Source of the DNA: a candidate division WOR-1 bacterium RIFOXYB2_FULL_36_35
Lineage (GTDB): Bacteria; Margulisbacteria; WOR-1; XYC2-FULL-46-14; XYC2-FULL-37-10
Direction of reading: 5' to 3'
Assembly (NCBI GenBank): GCA_001771505.1
Contig: MEUA01000017.1
Location: forward strand, 21,467-85,466
DNA: 64,000 nucleotides
Shown: positions 35,693-43,365 of the stretch, in pieces
How the letters are laid out: every line of letters begins with the position of its first letter
How positions within the stretch are numbered: position 1 is the stretch's first letter
Notes under the pieces: generated by a model
Databases searched by the model: none
What the model was told of the DNA's origin: nothing
What the model saw: the letters and a program-made list of their open reading frames with translations, nothing else
Made by a program: the position numbers and the translations under genes

Positions 35693-35947
35693 ATGAATTA
35701 TATTTTTTGGATAGGAATAGTAGCTGCGGTATTAACAACGAGCGCCTTTTTACCTCAGGTTATAAAGGCTTATAAAACAAAGCATACAAAAGATATCTCT
35801 TTTATGATGTGTATTGTTCTTTCCGTTGGTTTAATTCTTTGGTTGGTTTACGGTATATTGCTTTTTTCTTTGCCTATAATTTTGGCAAATTCTGTAACAT
35901 TATTGTTGATTGGATATTTAATTTACTTAAAAATTAAATATGGTTAA
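35693..35947 (+). CDS. SemiSWEET-type sugar transporter
   Basis: 84 residues from ATG at 35693 (a TTG two codons before is possible). Three membrane helices (5-25, 37-57, 62-82). The first ends with the PQ-loop motif TTSAFLPQVIKAYKTKHTKDIS, typical of bacterial SemiSWEETs, which dimerise to move sugars. TTGACA boxes at 35627 and 35635 lie upstream. Confidence 0.88.
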   Translation: MNYIFWIGIVAAVLTTSAFLPQVIKAYKTKHTKDISFMMCIVLSVGLILWLVYGILLFSLPIILANSVTLLLIGYLIYLKIKYG

Positions 35948-35996
35948 TCCTAAGTTTTTGGAATGATAACAAATTGGCAAATAGGGGGTTGTTTGT

Positions 35997-36629
35997 ATGA
36001 AGAAAATTGTATTTTTGTCTCTTTTTGTTTTTTTTATTTCTTTGTTGGTTGGGTGTTCTGGTGGTGGATCTTTGGAGTATAAGTTTACAGAAGATGTTAT
36101 TAAAGTTCTTAATCTTTCTGACTATGCTTTATCCGGATTTGGACAGGGGAATTATACCTTAAAAGAAATTGACCAGATGACAGAAGAGAGAAGTGGAAAG
36201 ATAAAAGAAGCAAAGGACAAAATCTCAGGTTATTTACATTCAAAAGACCCCTATGTTAAGGAAGTTGCTGAAAAAATTTATAACGCTTTGGATATTGTTG
36301 TTGAGTCAAGATTGCGAATGAAAAAACTTGAAAAAGATCAAGATTCCGGCAAAGTGGATTATATGGAGTTCTTTGAGATTAGCGATAAAGAGATGGCAGC
36401 GCAAAGTAAGGCGTGGGCATCGTTTGACGCGTCCATAGTTTTATTAAACAATATAATATCCAAAGTCTCTCCCGAAGAGAAATCTTCATTGTTAAAAGAG
36501 GTTGATAAATTTCCTTTTGATACATTTGAAAGCAAGCAAAATGAAAGATTTGGCTTGGTAGCAGGGGATTTAGAACATCGTTTGAATGTTTTTAATGCTT
36601 ATAAAAAGTTGAGAAGTTTATTACAGTAA
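35997..36629 (+). CDS. lipoprotein, unknown
   Basis: 210 residues. Lipoprotein signal with lipobox LLVGC (Cys about residue 20) after MKKIVFLSLFVFFIS. The mature part is helical and charged (about 30-205) with no family recognised. Good RBS (AGGGGGTT). Likely periplasmic face of a membrane. Confidence 0.82.
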   Translation: MKKIVFLSLFVFFISLLVGCSGGGSLEYKFTEDVIKVLNLSDYALSGFGQGNYTLKEIDQMTEERSGKIKEAKDKISGYLHSKDPYVKEVAEKIYNALDIVVESRLRMKKLEKDQDSGKVDYMEFFEISDKEMAAQSKAWASFDASIVLLNNIISKVSPEEKSSLLKEVDKFPFDTFESKQNERFGLVAGDLEHRLNVFNAYKKLRSLLQ

Positions 36630-36673
36630 TTTGATAGTGACAAATAAAAGGAATAATTTCGTAAACATTGAAA

Positions 36674-37348
36674 ATGGACGTAATTAAAGTTTCAAAAATT
36701 ATAAAATCAAAACGCAAAACTATTGCTATTGAAATAAATAAAAAAGCTGAAATTGTAGTAAAGGCGCCTTGCAACGTACCCGATGAAATTGTTTGGGATT
36801 TTGTAAATAAAAAAATAGAATGGATTAAAAGAAAGCAGTATTTAGTAAGGCAGAGGAATAATTCAAAAATTCAAAGAGAGTTTGTTCAGGGGGAAGGATT
36901 TCTTTATCTTGGGAAAATTTATAAATTAAATATAGTAACTGATCTTTCATCTCCTTTTGAATTTAAAGAGGACTTTTTTTTGTCTTCAAGTTATGTTGAT
37001 TATGCAAGGGATTTGTTTGTTAAATGGTACAAAGAGAATGCCCTTTCCGAAATAAAAAAAAGTGTTGAGCAATATGCTTTTTTAAGAAACTTAAGATATA
37101 AAAAGGTCAGGCTTTCAAGTGGTCGATGTCGTTTAGGATCTTGCAGTGCAAAAGGGAATCTTAACTTTAATTGGCGTTTGATTATGGCGCCACAAGATAT
37201 TATTAATTATGTTGTTGTCCATGAGCTAATGCACCTTGTCGAAAAAAATCATTCAAAAAGATTCTGGCATAAAGTTTCTGAATTATTTCCCAACTTTAAA
37301 CAGGCAAGAAAATGGCTGAGAGATAACGCTTATTTGCTTGATATATAA
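36674..37348 (+). CDS. YgjP-like metallopeptidase domain protein
   Basis: 224 residues from the ATG at 36674 (a TTG at 36668 is the alternative). RKTIAIEINKKAEIVVKAP near the start, WYKENALSEI in the middle, LGSCSAKGNLNFNWRLIMAP, and the zinc motif VVHELMHLVEKNHSKRFWHKV (HExxH with downstream His) identify the YgjP/DUF45 family of SprT-like minigluzincins. Substrates unknown. AAAGGAA precedes the start. Confidence 0.92.
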   Translation: MDVIKVSKIIKSKRKTIAIEINKKAEIVVKAPCNVPDEIVWDFVNKKIEWIKRKQYLVRQRNNSKIQREFVQGEGFLYLGKIYKLNIVTDLSSPFEFKEDFFLSSSYVDYARDLFVKWYKENALSEIKKSVEQYAFLRNLRYKKVRLSSGRCRLGSCSAKGNLNFNWRLIMAPQDIINYVVVHELMHLVEKNHSKRFWHKVSELFPNFKQARKWLRDNAYLLDI

Positions 37349-37352
37349 TAAA

Positions 37353-37520
37353 TTATTGCTTAGGCCTATCGTTCTCCTCTACAAATTTTCTTATCTCTTC
37401 TACGTGATCGAGAATCATTTTTGCCTTTGTAATTCCAAATGAAAATGGAAACTTTTCATCTTCGCTTCTTTTTAAAACAAGAAGAGGTTTTCCCTTATAT
37501 TCGGATCTTTCTGCTACCAT
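37353..37520 (-). CDS. small conserved-looking protein, unknown (55 residues)
   Basis: Not in standard length cutoffs: minus-strand ATG at 37520 with AAGGAG seven bases before it. 55 residues, highly charged: residues 7-20 SEYKGKPLLVLKRS, residues 25-32 PFSFGITK, then a helix to the end (ILDHVEEIRKFVEEN). I recall similar short proteins in many uncultured bacterial lineages and a PC4/YdbC-like look, but I cannot place it firmly. Convergent with the YgjP-like gene (3-base gap). Confidence 0.75.
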   Translation of the reverse strand: MVAERSEYKGKPLLVLKRSEDEKFPFSFGITKAKMILDHVEEIRKFVEENDRPKQ

Positions 37521-37579
37521 GATATTTGCTCCTTTTTATTTTTTAAATTACTATACCATGGGACAACAAAAAATTCGAG

Positions 37580-37608
37580 TGAAATTTTTGTTTACAGATA
37601 AACGAAAG
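37580..37608 (+). promoter_or_regulatory. sigma-28-like promoter of the 37633 gene
   Basis: TGAAATTT (37580-37587), 13 bases, AACGAAAG (37601-37608). Weak in the -10 part. If real, it fixes the start codon at 37633, since upstream in-frame starts would not be transcribed. Confidence 0.4.
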
Positions 37609-37632
37609 ATCTTATTTATCAGGGGTTTATAT

Positions 37633-38469
37633 ATGACACAAATAGAGTTCCGTTTTAAACCGGTAAATCAGGGGATTTGTGATGGTTTTTTGTTAAAAAG
37701 ATTTTCTGAAAGTCCTAAGTCTTTGTGTGTTCAGATGAAAAAAAATATATACGGAGAAAACGAACTTGATTATATTAAGTTTTATTTTCATCAGTTGAAG
37801 TTTTTGGATAGTTTGGGAGTTTTAAATAGAAGAACAAGGCTTTTTAATGTTCTTTCCGGTTTTGATCTCTTTCCGGGGTATTTTGTTGATCAGATGTGGA
37901 CTTTTGATAGGAGGATAGATGGAACTGCCATCCATAATTTTTTTGAGGATTTATGCCGGGCAGTCAATAGAATGGGAGTAATAGATGAGCCAGGAAAAGA
38001 GCTACTTTTAGCGGATAAATTGTTTAAGGGTTGCAAGATAACGCATGAAAGAGCTAATGTGTTAGAACAAGGCTTTTTTGATATTTTAAATAGATTTGTA
38101 AGGCCTTTTGATGTTATTTTTCTTAGATTTACTATAGGATATCTTTTGGGGTGGGGGACAGATTCCTGTAGTGTAAAACGATGGGTAGATGAATTAATTG
38201 AGAAAGTTCCCGTGAATACGAATTTTGTTGTTATTGATTGTAAACCCAAAGAACCATATCTAAATTTTCCGGAAGGCTTGGCAGCTTACATGTTAAAAAG
38301 CAGGAGATTTAGAAATTTGTTTAGTGACGATTATATTAAAGCTTTGGATGAAATTAATTTAAAAGCCACCTCTTTTACAAACCAGAGATATGTAAGATTA
38401 AATATGGATAAGATGGATATTTCTCTTTTGCTGGGAGGAAGCCTTGCGGCCTTAAGGAAAGTGTATTAA
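37633..38469 (+). CDS. unknown protein, putative sigma-28-like regulon
   Basis: 278 residues from the ATG at 37633, preceded by AGGGGT; two in-frame starts further up (37558 and 37519) have no RBS and lie before the promoter. Mostly helical and rich in Phe and Arg (SGFDLFPGYFVDQMWTFDRR, FFDILNRFVRPFDVIFLRF). One amphipathic hydrophobic helix near 150-165. No family recognised. Confidence 0.72.
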   Translation: MTQIEFRFKPVNQGICDGFLLKRFSESPKSLCVQMKKNIYGENELDYIKFYFHQLKFLDSLGVLNRRTRLFNVLSGFDLFPGYFVDQMWTFDRRIDGTAIHNFFEDLCRAVNRMGVIDEPGKELLLADKLFKGCKITHERANVLEQGFFDILNRFVRPFDVIFLRFTIGYLLGWGTDSCSVKRWVDELIEKVPVNTNFVVIDCKPKEPYLNFPEGLAAYMLKSRRFRNLFSDDYIKALDEINLKATSFTNQRYVRLNMDKMDISLLLGGSLAALRKVY

Positions 38470-38690
38470 CTTCGATTATTTACGTCAGGGAACTGTTGCG
38501 TAATGGTCATTCCCGTGAAAACGGGAATCTATTTCTCAAAAAACAAGATGGATCCCCGCTTTCGCGGGGATGACAAATTGCAAAAACTATCATTACGCAA
38601 CAAGGCCGTCAGGATCAATAACCAACAAATATTTACTCGAGGTATTAACCCCGATTATCCTAATTGGAGTTTATAATCGGGGTTAATTTA
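38467..38690. repeat. long-form palindromic repeat interrupted by a MITE, plus second palindrome
   Basis: Left arm aacttcgattatttacgtcagg, then the element at 38490-38606, then cgtcaggatcaataaccaacaaatatttactcgaggtattaa continuing the same long-form unit as at 25857; after it AACCCCGATTATCCTAATTGGAGTTTATAATCGGGGTTAA. No gene in this 244-base gap. Confidence 0.8.
38490..38606. mobile_element. MITE-like element, 117 bp, with 7-bp target duplication
   Basis: Left GAACTGTTGCGTAATG and right CATTACGCAACAAGGC share a 12-base perfect inverted core (TGTTGCGTAATG). The direct repeat CGTCAGG flanks both sides (38483-38489 and 38607-38613), so it inserted into a pre-existing palindromic repeat. Confidence 0.88.
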
Positions 38691-38713
38691 CATGACTAAA
38701 AATCTGGAATGCA

Positions 38714-40036
38714 TTAACCGCTTATTGCTATATTGTTAATTAAAAGGGTGGGGCTTCCTAGGTTTGAAGAGGAGGGGAAAAATTCTAAATCGTCACCTAT
38801 CGTTTCGATTGAATTTAATAGCTCAAGTAGGTTTCCGGCGATTGTTATTCCCCGAACAGGAAATGTTTTTTCTCCGTTTTCTATCATTATGCCTGCGGCT
38901 CCGATTGAAAAGTCTCCGGAAATAGGGTTGATGGTATGCATTCCCATAACACGTGTTACAAATAATCCATTTTTGATTTTAGATATAATTTCTTGAGGGC
39001 CTATTTCTCCCTCTTTTATAAAAATATTAGTCGGCGCCACATCGGGGAGAAATTTATAGGATGCCCTTTTCCCGTTGCCTGTTGATTGTTTCCCTTCTTT
39101 TTTTGCTGTGTAATTATTGTGCAAAAATTGTATAAGTTTCCCGCTTTCAACCAGAATTGTTTCTTGTGTGGGAGTCCCTTCATCATCAAAAGGGCTGCTG
39201 CTTAATCCGTTTTTCATTTTCCCATCATCAATAATATGTAAAATAGAAGAACCAATATTTTGGTTCATTTTTTTCGCTAAAAGGGATTTCCCTTTTTGCG
39301 CTTCATCTGCGGAAAACAAATGAGAGATTGCTTCAAGTAATTGCGCTCCAACTTTAGGGTCAAAAACAAGAGGGATTTTTTGCGGGGATATTGTTTTTGC
39401 ATTTAAAAGTTCACATGCTTTTTTGGCCGCATTTGTTCCTACTTCTTCACTTAAATTTTTATCTATATCTTTTATGATTTTAAAATAAGATCCACTTTCT
39501 TGCATTCCGTTTTCTTCTGCTATTATGTCGCACATAAGGCCATAATAGTTGGCATTGTAAGATGAATTGATGCCATTTGAATTTATAATTGTTGTTTTTG
39601 TTTGGGTCTCGATATAAGATGTTTTTTCTGTTTTTTTAATCCTTTTGTCTTGTTTGTATGCAAATTCTTCTGTTTTTAGTGCTAAAGTTATTTTATCCTG
39701 AGTTGCAAGTTCTTCTATCTCTCTATTATAGGTTTTAATATTTTTAAATTCTTTTGGTAACAGAGAAATTGTTTGATTTTTATCTTCATGGCTGTTTTCC
39801 GCGTTTGATATGGCTTCTTCCAAGATTGTTTCAAGATCATCTTCATCAAAATTAGTTGTATAGGCAAAGCCCATCTTATTGTTTTTTATTACACGAAAGG
39901 AAATGCCGCCTTCATAGGAGTTGTCCATTGATTCAATGTGACCGTTTAAAATATCTATGGATGTCAAGTAAGATACTGTTTTAAATATTTCTATTTCTGA
40001 CTCTTTTTGCTTTGCTAATGTTAATAGCTTTTCCAT
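38714..40036 (-). CDS. pmbA: metalloprotease-related TldE/PmbA subunit
   Basis: 440 residues. N-terminal YEGGISFRVIKNNKMGFAYTTNFDEDDL, then PLVFDPKVGAQLLEAISHLFSADEAQKGKS, GLSSSPFDDEGTPTQETILVESGKL and TRVMGMHTINPISGDFSIGAAGIMIENGE: the TldD/PmbA family pattern. This is the TldE type: the HExxxH zinc site of TldD is not visible. TldD/E form a proteolytic heterodimer in E. coli that processes small peptides and antitoxin CcdA. tldD is not in the window. Confidence 0.9.
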   Translation of the reverse strand: MEKLLTLAKQKESEIEIFKTVSYLTSIDILNGHIESMDNSYEGGISFRVIKNNKMGFAYTTNFDEDDLETILEEAISNAENSHEDKNQTISLLPKEFKNIKTYNREIEELATQDKITLALKTEEFAYKQDKRIKKTEKTSYIETQTKTTIINSNGINSSYNANYYGLMCDIIAEENGMQESGSYFKIIKDIDKNLSEEVGTNAAKKACELLNAKTISPQKIPLVFDPKVGAQLLEAISHLFSADEAQKGKSLLAKKMNQNIGSSILHIIDDGKMKNGLSSSPFDDEGTPTQETILVESGKLIQFLHNNYTAKKEGKQSTGNGKRASYKFLPDVAPTNIFIKEGEIGPQEIISKIKNGLFVTRVMGMHTINPISGDFSIGAAGIMIENGEKTFPVRGITIAGNLLELLNSIETIGDDLEFFPSSSNLGSPTLLINNIAISG

Positions 40037-40039
40037 TTT

Positions 40040-41035
40040 TTATAGGGCCTGGATTGCTGTTATTACTGTTATATTGATAATGTCTTCTACTGAGCAACCT
40101 CGTGATAAGTCGTTCACAGGTTTTTTTGTCCCTTGAAATATAGGGCCTAAAGCTACAGCTCCGGCTAACCTTTGGGTTAATTTGTAGCTTATGTTCCCTG
40201 CATCAAGATCAGGGAATATCAAAACATTTGCTGTCCCAGCGACGGGGCTTTCCGGAGATTTTTTATTTGCTATCGATTTAATCAAGGCTGCGTCTGCTTG
40301 TAGTGGTCCGTCAATAAGTAGATCTTCATTCATTTTTTTGGCTATTTGTGTGGCATTTGTTACCTTGTCAACATCAGGATGGTTGGCAGATCCCATAGTT
40401 GAGAAAGATAGCATGGCTACTTGAGGCGTTGTTCCTATTAATTTTGAGAAAGACTCAGCTGTTTGTATCGCGATTTGAGCTAATTCTTGCGAGGTAGGGT
40501 TTGGCATAACACCGCAATCAGCGTAAAACAAAAGTCCTTCTTCTCCAAATTCTTTATTTTGCAAAAGCATAACAAAAAAACTTGATATTATGGAGCTGTT
40601 TTCTTTTGTTCCGACGCATTGAATTGCTGCTTTTATTGTATGTGATGTTGGATGGTTAGCGCCGGATACCATGCCATCTGCTTCCCCGCAATCTACAAGC
40701 ATGCCGGCAAAAAAAGGATAATCTGTGGTTAATATTTCATAAGCCTTTTCTTCTGTCATTCCTTTTTTTTCAAGTTTAATCTGAAATTTTCTTGCAAATT
40801 CTTTGATCCTTGGATAGTTTGCAGGAACTATGAACTCAATGCCTGTTAAGTCTATGTTGTTTGCCGCAGCATTTTCTTTAATTTTGTTTTCGTCACCAAT
40901 TAAAATTATTTTTGCCAATCGGCTTTTCGTTATAAGCTCTGAAGCTTTTAATATTCTAATATCTTCTGATTCGGGGAGGGCTATTTTTTTTGTTGATCGT
41001 TTAGCTTTATTCCAAATGTCTTGTATGAAATCCAT
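40040..41035 (-). CDS. pta: phosphate acetyltransferase
   Basis: 331 residues, the short Pta form that interconverts acetyl-CoA and acetyl phosphate. Motifs: KIALPESEDIRILKA, GMVSGANHPTSHTIKAAIQ, FADCGVMPNP (here YADCGVMPNP), AMLSFSTMGSA, DGPLQADAALIKSIA, NVLIFPDLDAGNISYKLTQRLAGA, GPIFQGTKKPVNDLSRGCSVEDI. AAGGGA precedes the ATG; tldE follows three bases after it. The acetate kinase gene is not here. Phosphotransbutyrylase is a relative but the C-terminal motif fits Pta. Confidence 0.94.
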   Translation of the reverse strand: MDFIQDIWNKAKRSTKKIALPESEDIRILKASELITKSRLAKIILIGDENKIKENAAANNIDLTGIEFIVPANYPRIKEFARKFQIKLEKKGMTEEKAYEILTTDYPFFAGMLVDCGEADGMVSGANHPTSHTIKAAIQCVGTKENSSIISSFFVMLLQNKEFGEEGLLFYADCGVMPNPTSQELAQIAIQTAESFSKLIGTTPQVAMLSFSTMGSANHPDVDKVTNATQIAKKMNEDLLIDGPLQADAALIKSIANKKSPESPVAGTANVLIFPDLDAGNISYKLTQRLAGAVALGPIFQGTKKPVNDLSRGCSVEDIINITVITAIQAL

Positions 41036-41110
41036 TTTTCCCTTCTTTCTTTGTTTTTTGATCCCTTGAATTACTTTAAGGGCCTTTCTCTCTTTTGTTG
41101 TTATTGTATT

Positions 41111-41743
41111 TTATGTAAGAGCTTTTTGCAAATCTTCTTTAGTATATATCCCTTTATCTCTTAAAAAAGGGATCATTTTCATCCATAATTGATAGGTTGT
41201 TTCAACGTCTCCCAACGCCCGATGCTGGTTTAAACCTTTAATCCCGAAATAGGATGCGACGGTGTGTAATTTGTGGTTAGAAAGGTTAATAAGATATTTT
41301 CTTGATAATTTAAGAGTGCAAATGAGGATGTTGGAGAATTTTTTTTTGCTGTGATGTTTTAAAAAAGGGATATCAAAATCCGTGTTATGCGCGACAAGCA
41401 TATCATCTTCTATAAAACTTAAAAACTTAGGGGCTATTTCCTCTATTTTTGGATGCTCTGCTACCATTTCTTGGTTTATTCCTGTCAGTTGTTCAATTTG
41501 CGGGCTGATTTGAGATTTTGGATTAATCAGGTGGTTAAAAATATCTTTTATCTCTCCATTTTCTATTTTAAGCGCGCCTATTTCTATTATTTCGTTTATT
41601 GACGGATCAAGTCCTGTGGTTTCTATATCTACAATAACATATTTTTCTTTTTCAAGTTGAACTATATGTTCCCTGGCTCTAGAAAGAAAAGGAAAAAGTT
41701 TTTCCAATCTTTGAAATTCTCTGTCTTCAAGTAGATCTTGCAT
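41111..41743 (-). CDS. DnaQ-like 3'-5' exonuclease (DNA polymerase III epsilon/PolC type)
   Basis: 210 residues. DEDDh motifs: VDIETTGLDPSINEIIEIGALKIENGEI (Exo I), HNTDFDIPFLKHH (Exo II), HRALGDVETTYQL (Exo III with His). A leading helical part of about 35 residues precedes Exo I. Could be the proofreading subunit or a stand-alone exonuclease; both have this size. Confidence 0.88.
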   Translation of the reverse strand: MQDLLEDREFQRLEKLFPFLSRAREHIVQLEKEKYVIVDIETTGLDPSINEIIEIGALKIENGEIKDIFNHLINPKSQISPQIEQLTGINQEMVAEHPKIEEIAPKFLSFIEDDMLVAHNTDFDIPFLKHHSKKKFSNILICTLKLSRKYLINLSNHKLHTVASYFGIKGLNQHRALGDVETTYQLWMKMIPFLRDKGIYTKEDLQKALT

Positions 41744-41751
41744 AAATTAAA

Positions 41752-42489
41752 TTATACGATGTCTGTCAAATTTTGTTTAATTATATTTCTTTTGGGGGTC
41801 AAAAAGTTTTTTGAGGAAAAATATTCATATTCTCCGGGAGACAAAGTTCCAAGTGTTATATTTTCGATTCTAACTCTTTTTAAAGTGATTACATTGTTTT
41901 TGACTGCCGATACCATTTTTCTGATCTGTCTTTTTTTCCCTTCTCTTAGGATAATATTAAATTTTTTATTGGTGATTGTTTTTAACTTTGTTGGGAGTGT
42001 TTTTCTCCCATCTATTATAATTCCGTCCTCAAGTTTTTTGATTTCCTGATCAGACAATTCTTTTTCAACTGTAACCTCATATTCTTTTTCATGTTCATAT
42101 CTTGGATGCATTAGTTTGTGTGCAAGTTTTCCGTCATTTGTGAGGATTATTAATCCTTCAGATTCTTTATCAAGGCGACCTACGGGATATAGCCGGGCAG
42201 GGATATTTTTTATAAGATCAAGTACTGTTCTTTCTCCGGTATGTCTTTTGCATGAACTTATGTATCCTTTTGGTTTATAAAGTTTTATGTAGATTTTCTC
42301 TTCCTGTTTTTGAATATTTTTGTTATCAATTATAATTTTGTCTTTAGATGGGTCTATTTTTGATCCCAGTTTTTTTATGATTTCTCCGTTTACTTTTACT
42401 TTGCCGGAGGTAATAAGTTTTTCCGCTCCTCTTCGCGAGGCTATTCCGCATTCGGCAATATATTTTTGAAGACGTACTTCTTGTGGCAT
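41752..42489 (-). CDS. 23S rRNA pseudouridine synthase of the RsuA/RluB family
   Basis: 245 residues: S4 RNA-binding domain (3-50, VRLQKYIAECGIASRRGAEKLITSGKVKVNG) and catalytic domain with YKPKGYISS and YPVGRLDKESEGLIILTNDG (catalytic Asp). RluB, RluE, RluF and RsuA cannot be separated by eye; RluB is likely given the MSAVKNNVITLKRVRIENI end. Overlaps the upstream UDG stop by one base. Confidence 0.92.
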   Translation of the reverse strand: MPQEVRLQKYIAECGIASRRGAEKLITSGKVKVNGEIIKKLGSKIDPSKDKIIIDNKNIQKQEEKIYIKLYKPKGYISSCKRHTGERTVLDLIKNIPARLYPVGRLDKESEGLIILTNDGKLAHKLMHPRYEHEKEYEVTVEKELSDQEIKKLEDGIIIDGRKTLPTKLKTITNKKFNIILREGKKRQIRKMVSAVKNNVITLKRVRIENITLGTLSPGEYEYFSSKNFLTPKRNIIKQNLTDIV

Positions 42490-43136
42490 TAAGGTTTGTC
42501 TAACTCACGGACTTTTTGAATAAAACCCAAAGCATTTTTTACTTCCTGCATATCCTGCCATGTTAACCATTTTGGCGATCCCTTTTCTTTCCTAGGGTTG
42601 CGAAGTAAATATGCCGGATGAAAAAGAGGCATGACATCAATGTCTGTTCCGGGAAGTTTTCTCCATTTTCCTCTTATTTGCGTTATAGGTTCATCTATCT
42701 TTAAAATAGCTTTTACAGCCGGAGTCCCGGCAAGTAAAATGATTTTGGGCTTTATATACTGGAATATCTGAGCCTGAAGATAGGGAGCGCATGCCTCTTG
42801 TTCGGAGGCGAAGGGGGCTCGGTTGTCTGGCGGCCTGCATTTAACTGTATTTGCTATATAGATATCATCGGGTCGTTTAATGCCTACAGATTCTAGAATT
42901 TGCGTTAATAACCTCCCAGCCCTTCCTACAAACGGAAGCCCTTGAATATCTTCGTCAGCGCCGGGGGCTTCACCGATAAGCATTAAATCACAGGGTACCG
43001 GACCATTGCCAAAAACTACTTTTGTGCGACCCTGAGATAAAGGACATTTAGTGCAGCTTTGGCAAATCTTTTCAGCTTCATTATAGGGAAGGTTACTAAA
43101 ATCAGTCGGTTTAGAAAAAAGATCCATCTGCTTCAA
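42489..43136 (-). CDS. uracil-DNA glycosylase, family 4 (Fe-S)
   Basis: 215 residues. CQSCTKCPLSQGRTKVVFG carries the first two cluster cysteines, GEAPGADEDIQGLPFVGRAGRLL is motif A, NTVKCRPPDNRAP includes a further Cys, SEQEACAPYL another, and HPAYLLRNPRKE is motif B. This 4Fe-4S group removes uracil from DNA. Operon with the pseudouridine synthase and probably the exonuclease. Confidence 0.94.
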   Translation of the reverse strand: MKQMDLFSKPTDFSNLPYNEAEKICQSCTKCPLSQGRTKVVFGNGPVPCDLMLIGEAPGADEDIQGLPFVGRAGRLLTQILESVGIKRPDDIYIANTVKCRPPDNRAPFASEQEACAPYLQAQIFQYIKPKIILLAGTPAVKAILKIDEPITQIRGKWRKLPGTDIDVMPLFHPAYLLRNPRKEKGSPKWLTWQDMQEVKNALGFIQKVRELDKP

Positions 43137-43139
43137 ATT

Positions 43140-43175
43140 GTATCAAATGAAAGATTTTTGTGCAATATGGGCTTT
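43140..43175 (-). promoter_or_regulatory. sigma-70 promoter of the UDG operon, leaderless arrangement
   Basis: Minus strand TTGCAC, 17 bases, TACAAT, then nine bases to the ATG at 43136. No ribosome binding site. Confidence 0.55.
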
Positions 43176-43262
43176 TGCGTTAATGACAGTTTTTGCTATT
43201 TGTCATCCCCGCGAAAGCGGGGATCCATCTTAACCCCGATTATCATAATTGGGGTTAATAAT
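43169..43262. mobile_element. MITE-like element (inverted orientation)
   Basis: GGGCTTTTGCGTTAATGACAG, ATCCCCGCGAAAGCGGGGAT, AACCCCGATTATCATAATTGGGGTTAA. Same order as at 28286. The 43137-43365 gap has no gene besides this and the next promoter. Confidence 0.7.
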
Positions 43263-43289
43263 TAAGGTTAAGTTTTTTAAGTTTTCAAT

Positions 43290-43317
43290 GCAAGATTTTT
43301 ATAAGTTACTTCGACAT
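43290..43317 (+). promoter_or_regulatory. sigma-28-like promoter of the 43366 gene
   Basis: GCAAGATT (43290-43297), 12 bases, TTCGACAT (43310-43317). A TATAAT just before the ribosome binding site could be an alternative -10. Confidence 0.55.
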
Positions 43318-43365
43318 ATAAAGTGTGAGAACTTATATTATATATAATCTGAGGAGGTTTTTCTC

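Noticed and set aside
37519..37632. N-terminal extension of the 37633 gene
   Set aside because: The extension has no ribosome binding site, is upstream of the likely promoter, and overlaps the promoter and start region of the minus-strand 55-residue gene.
41738..42049. 103-codon plus-strand ORF over the pseudouridine synthase gene
   Set aside because: It lies antisense to a well-supported conserved gene and has shadow-like composition.
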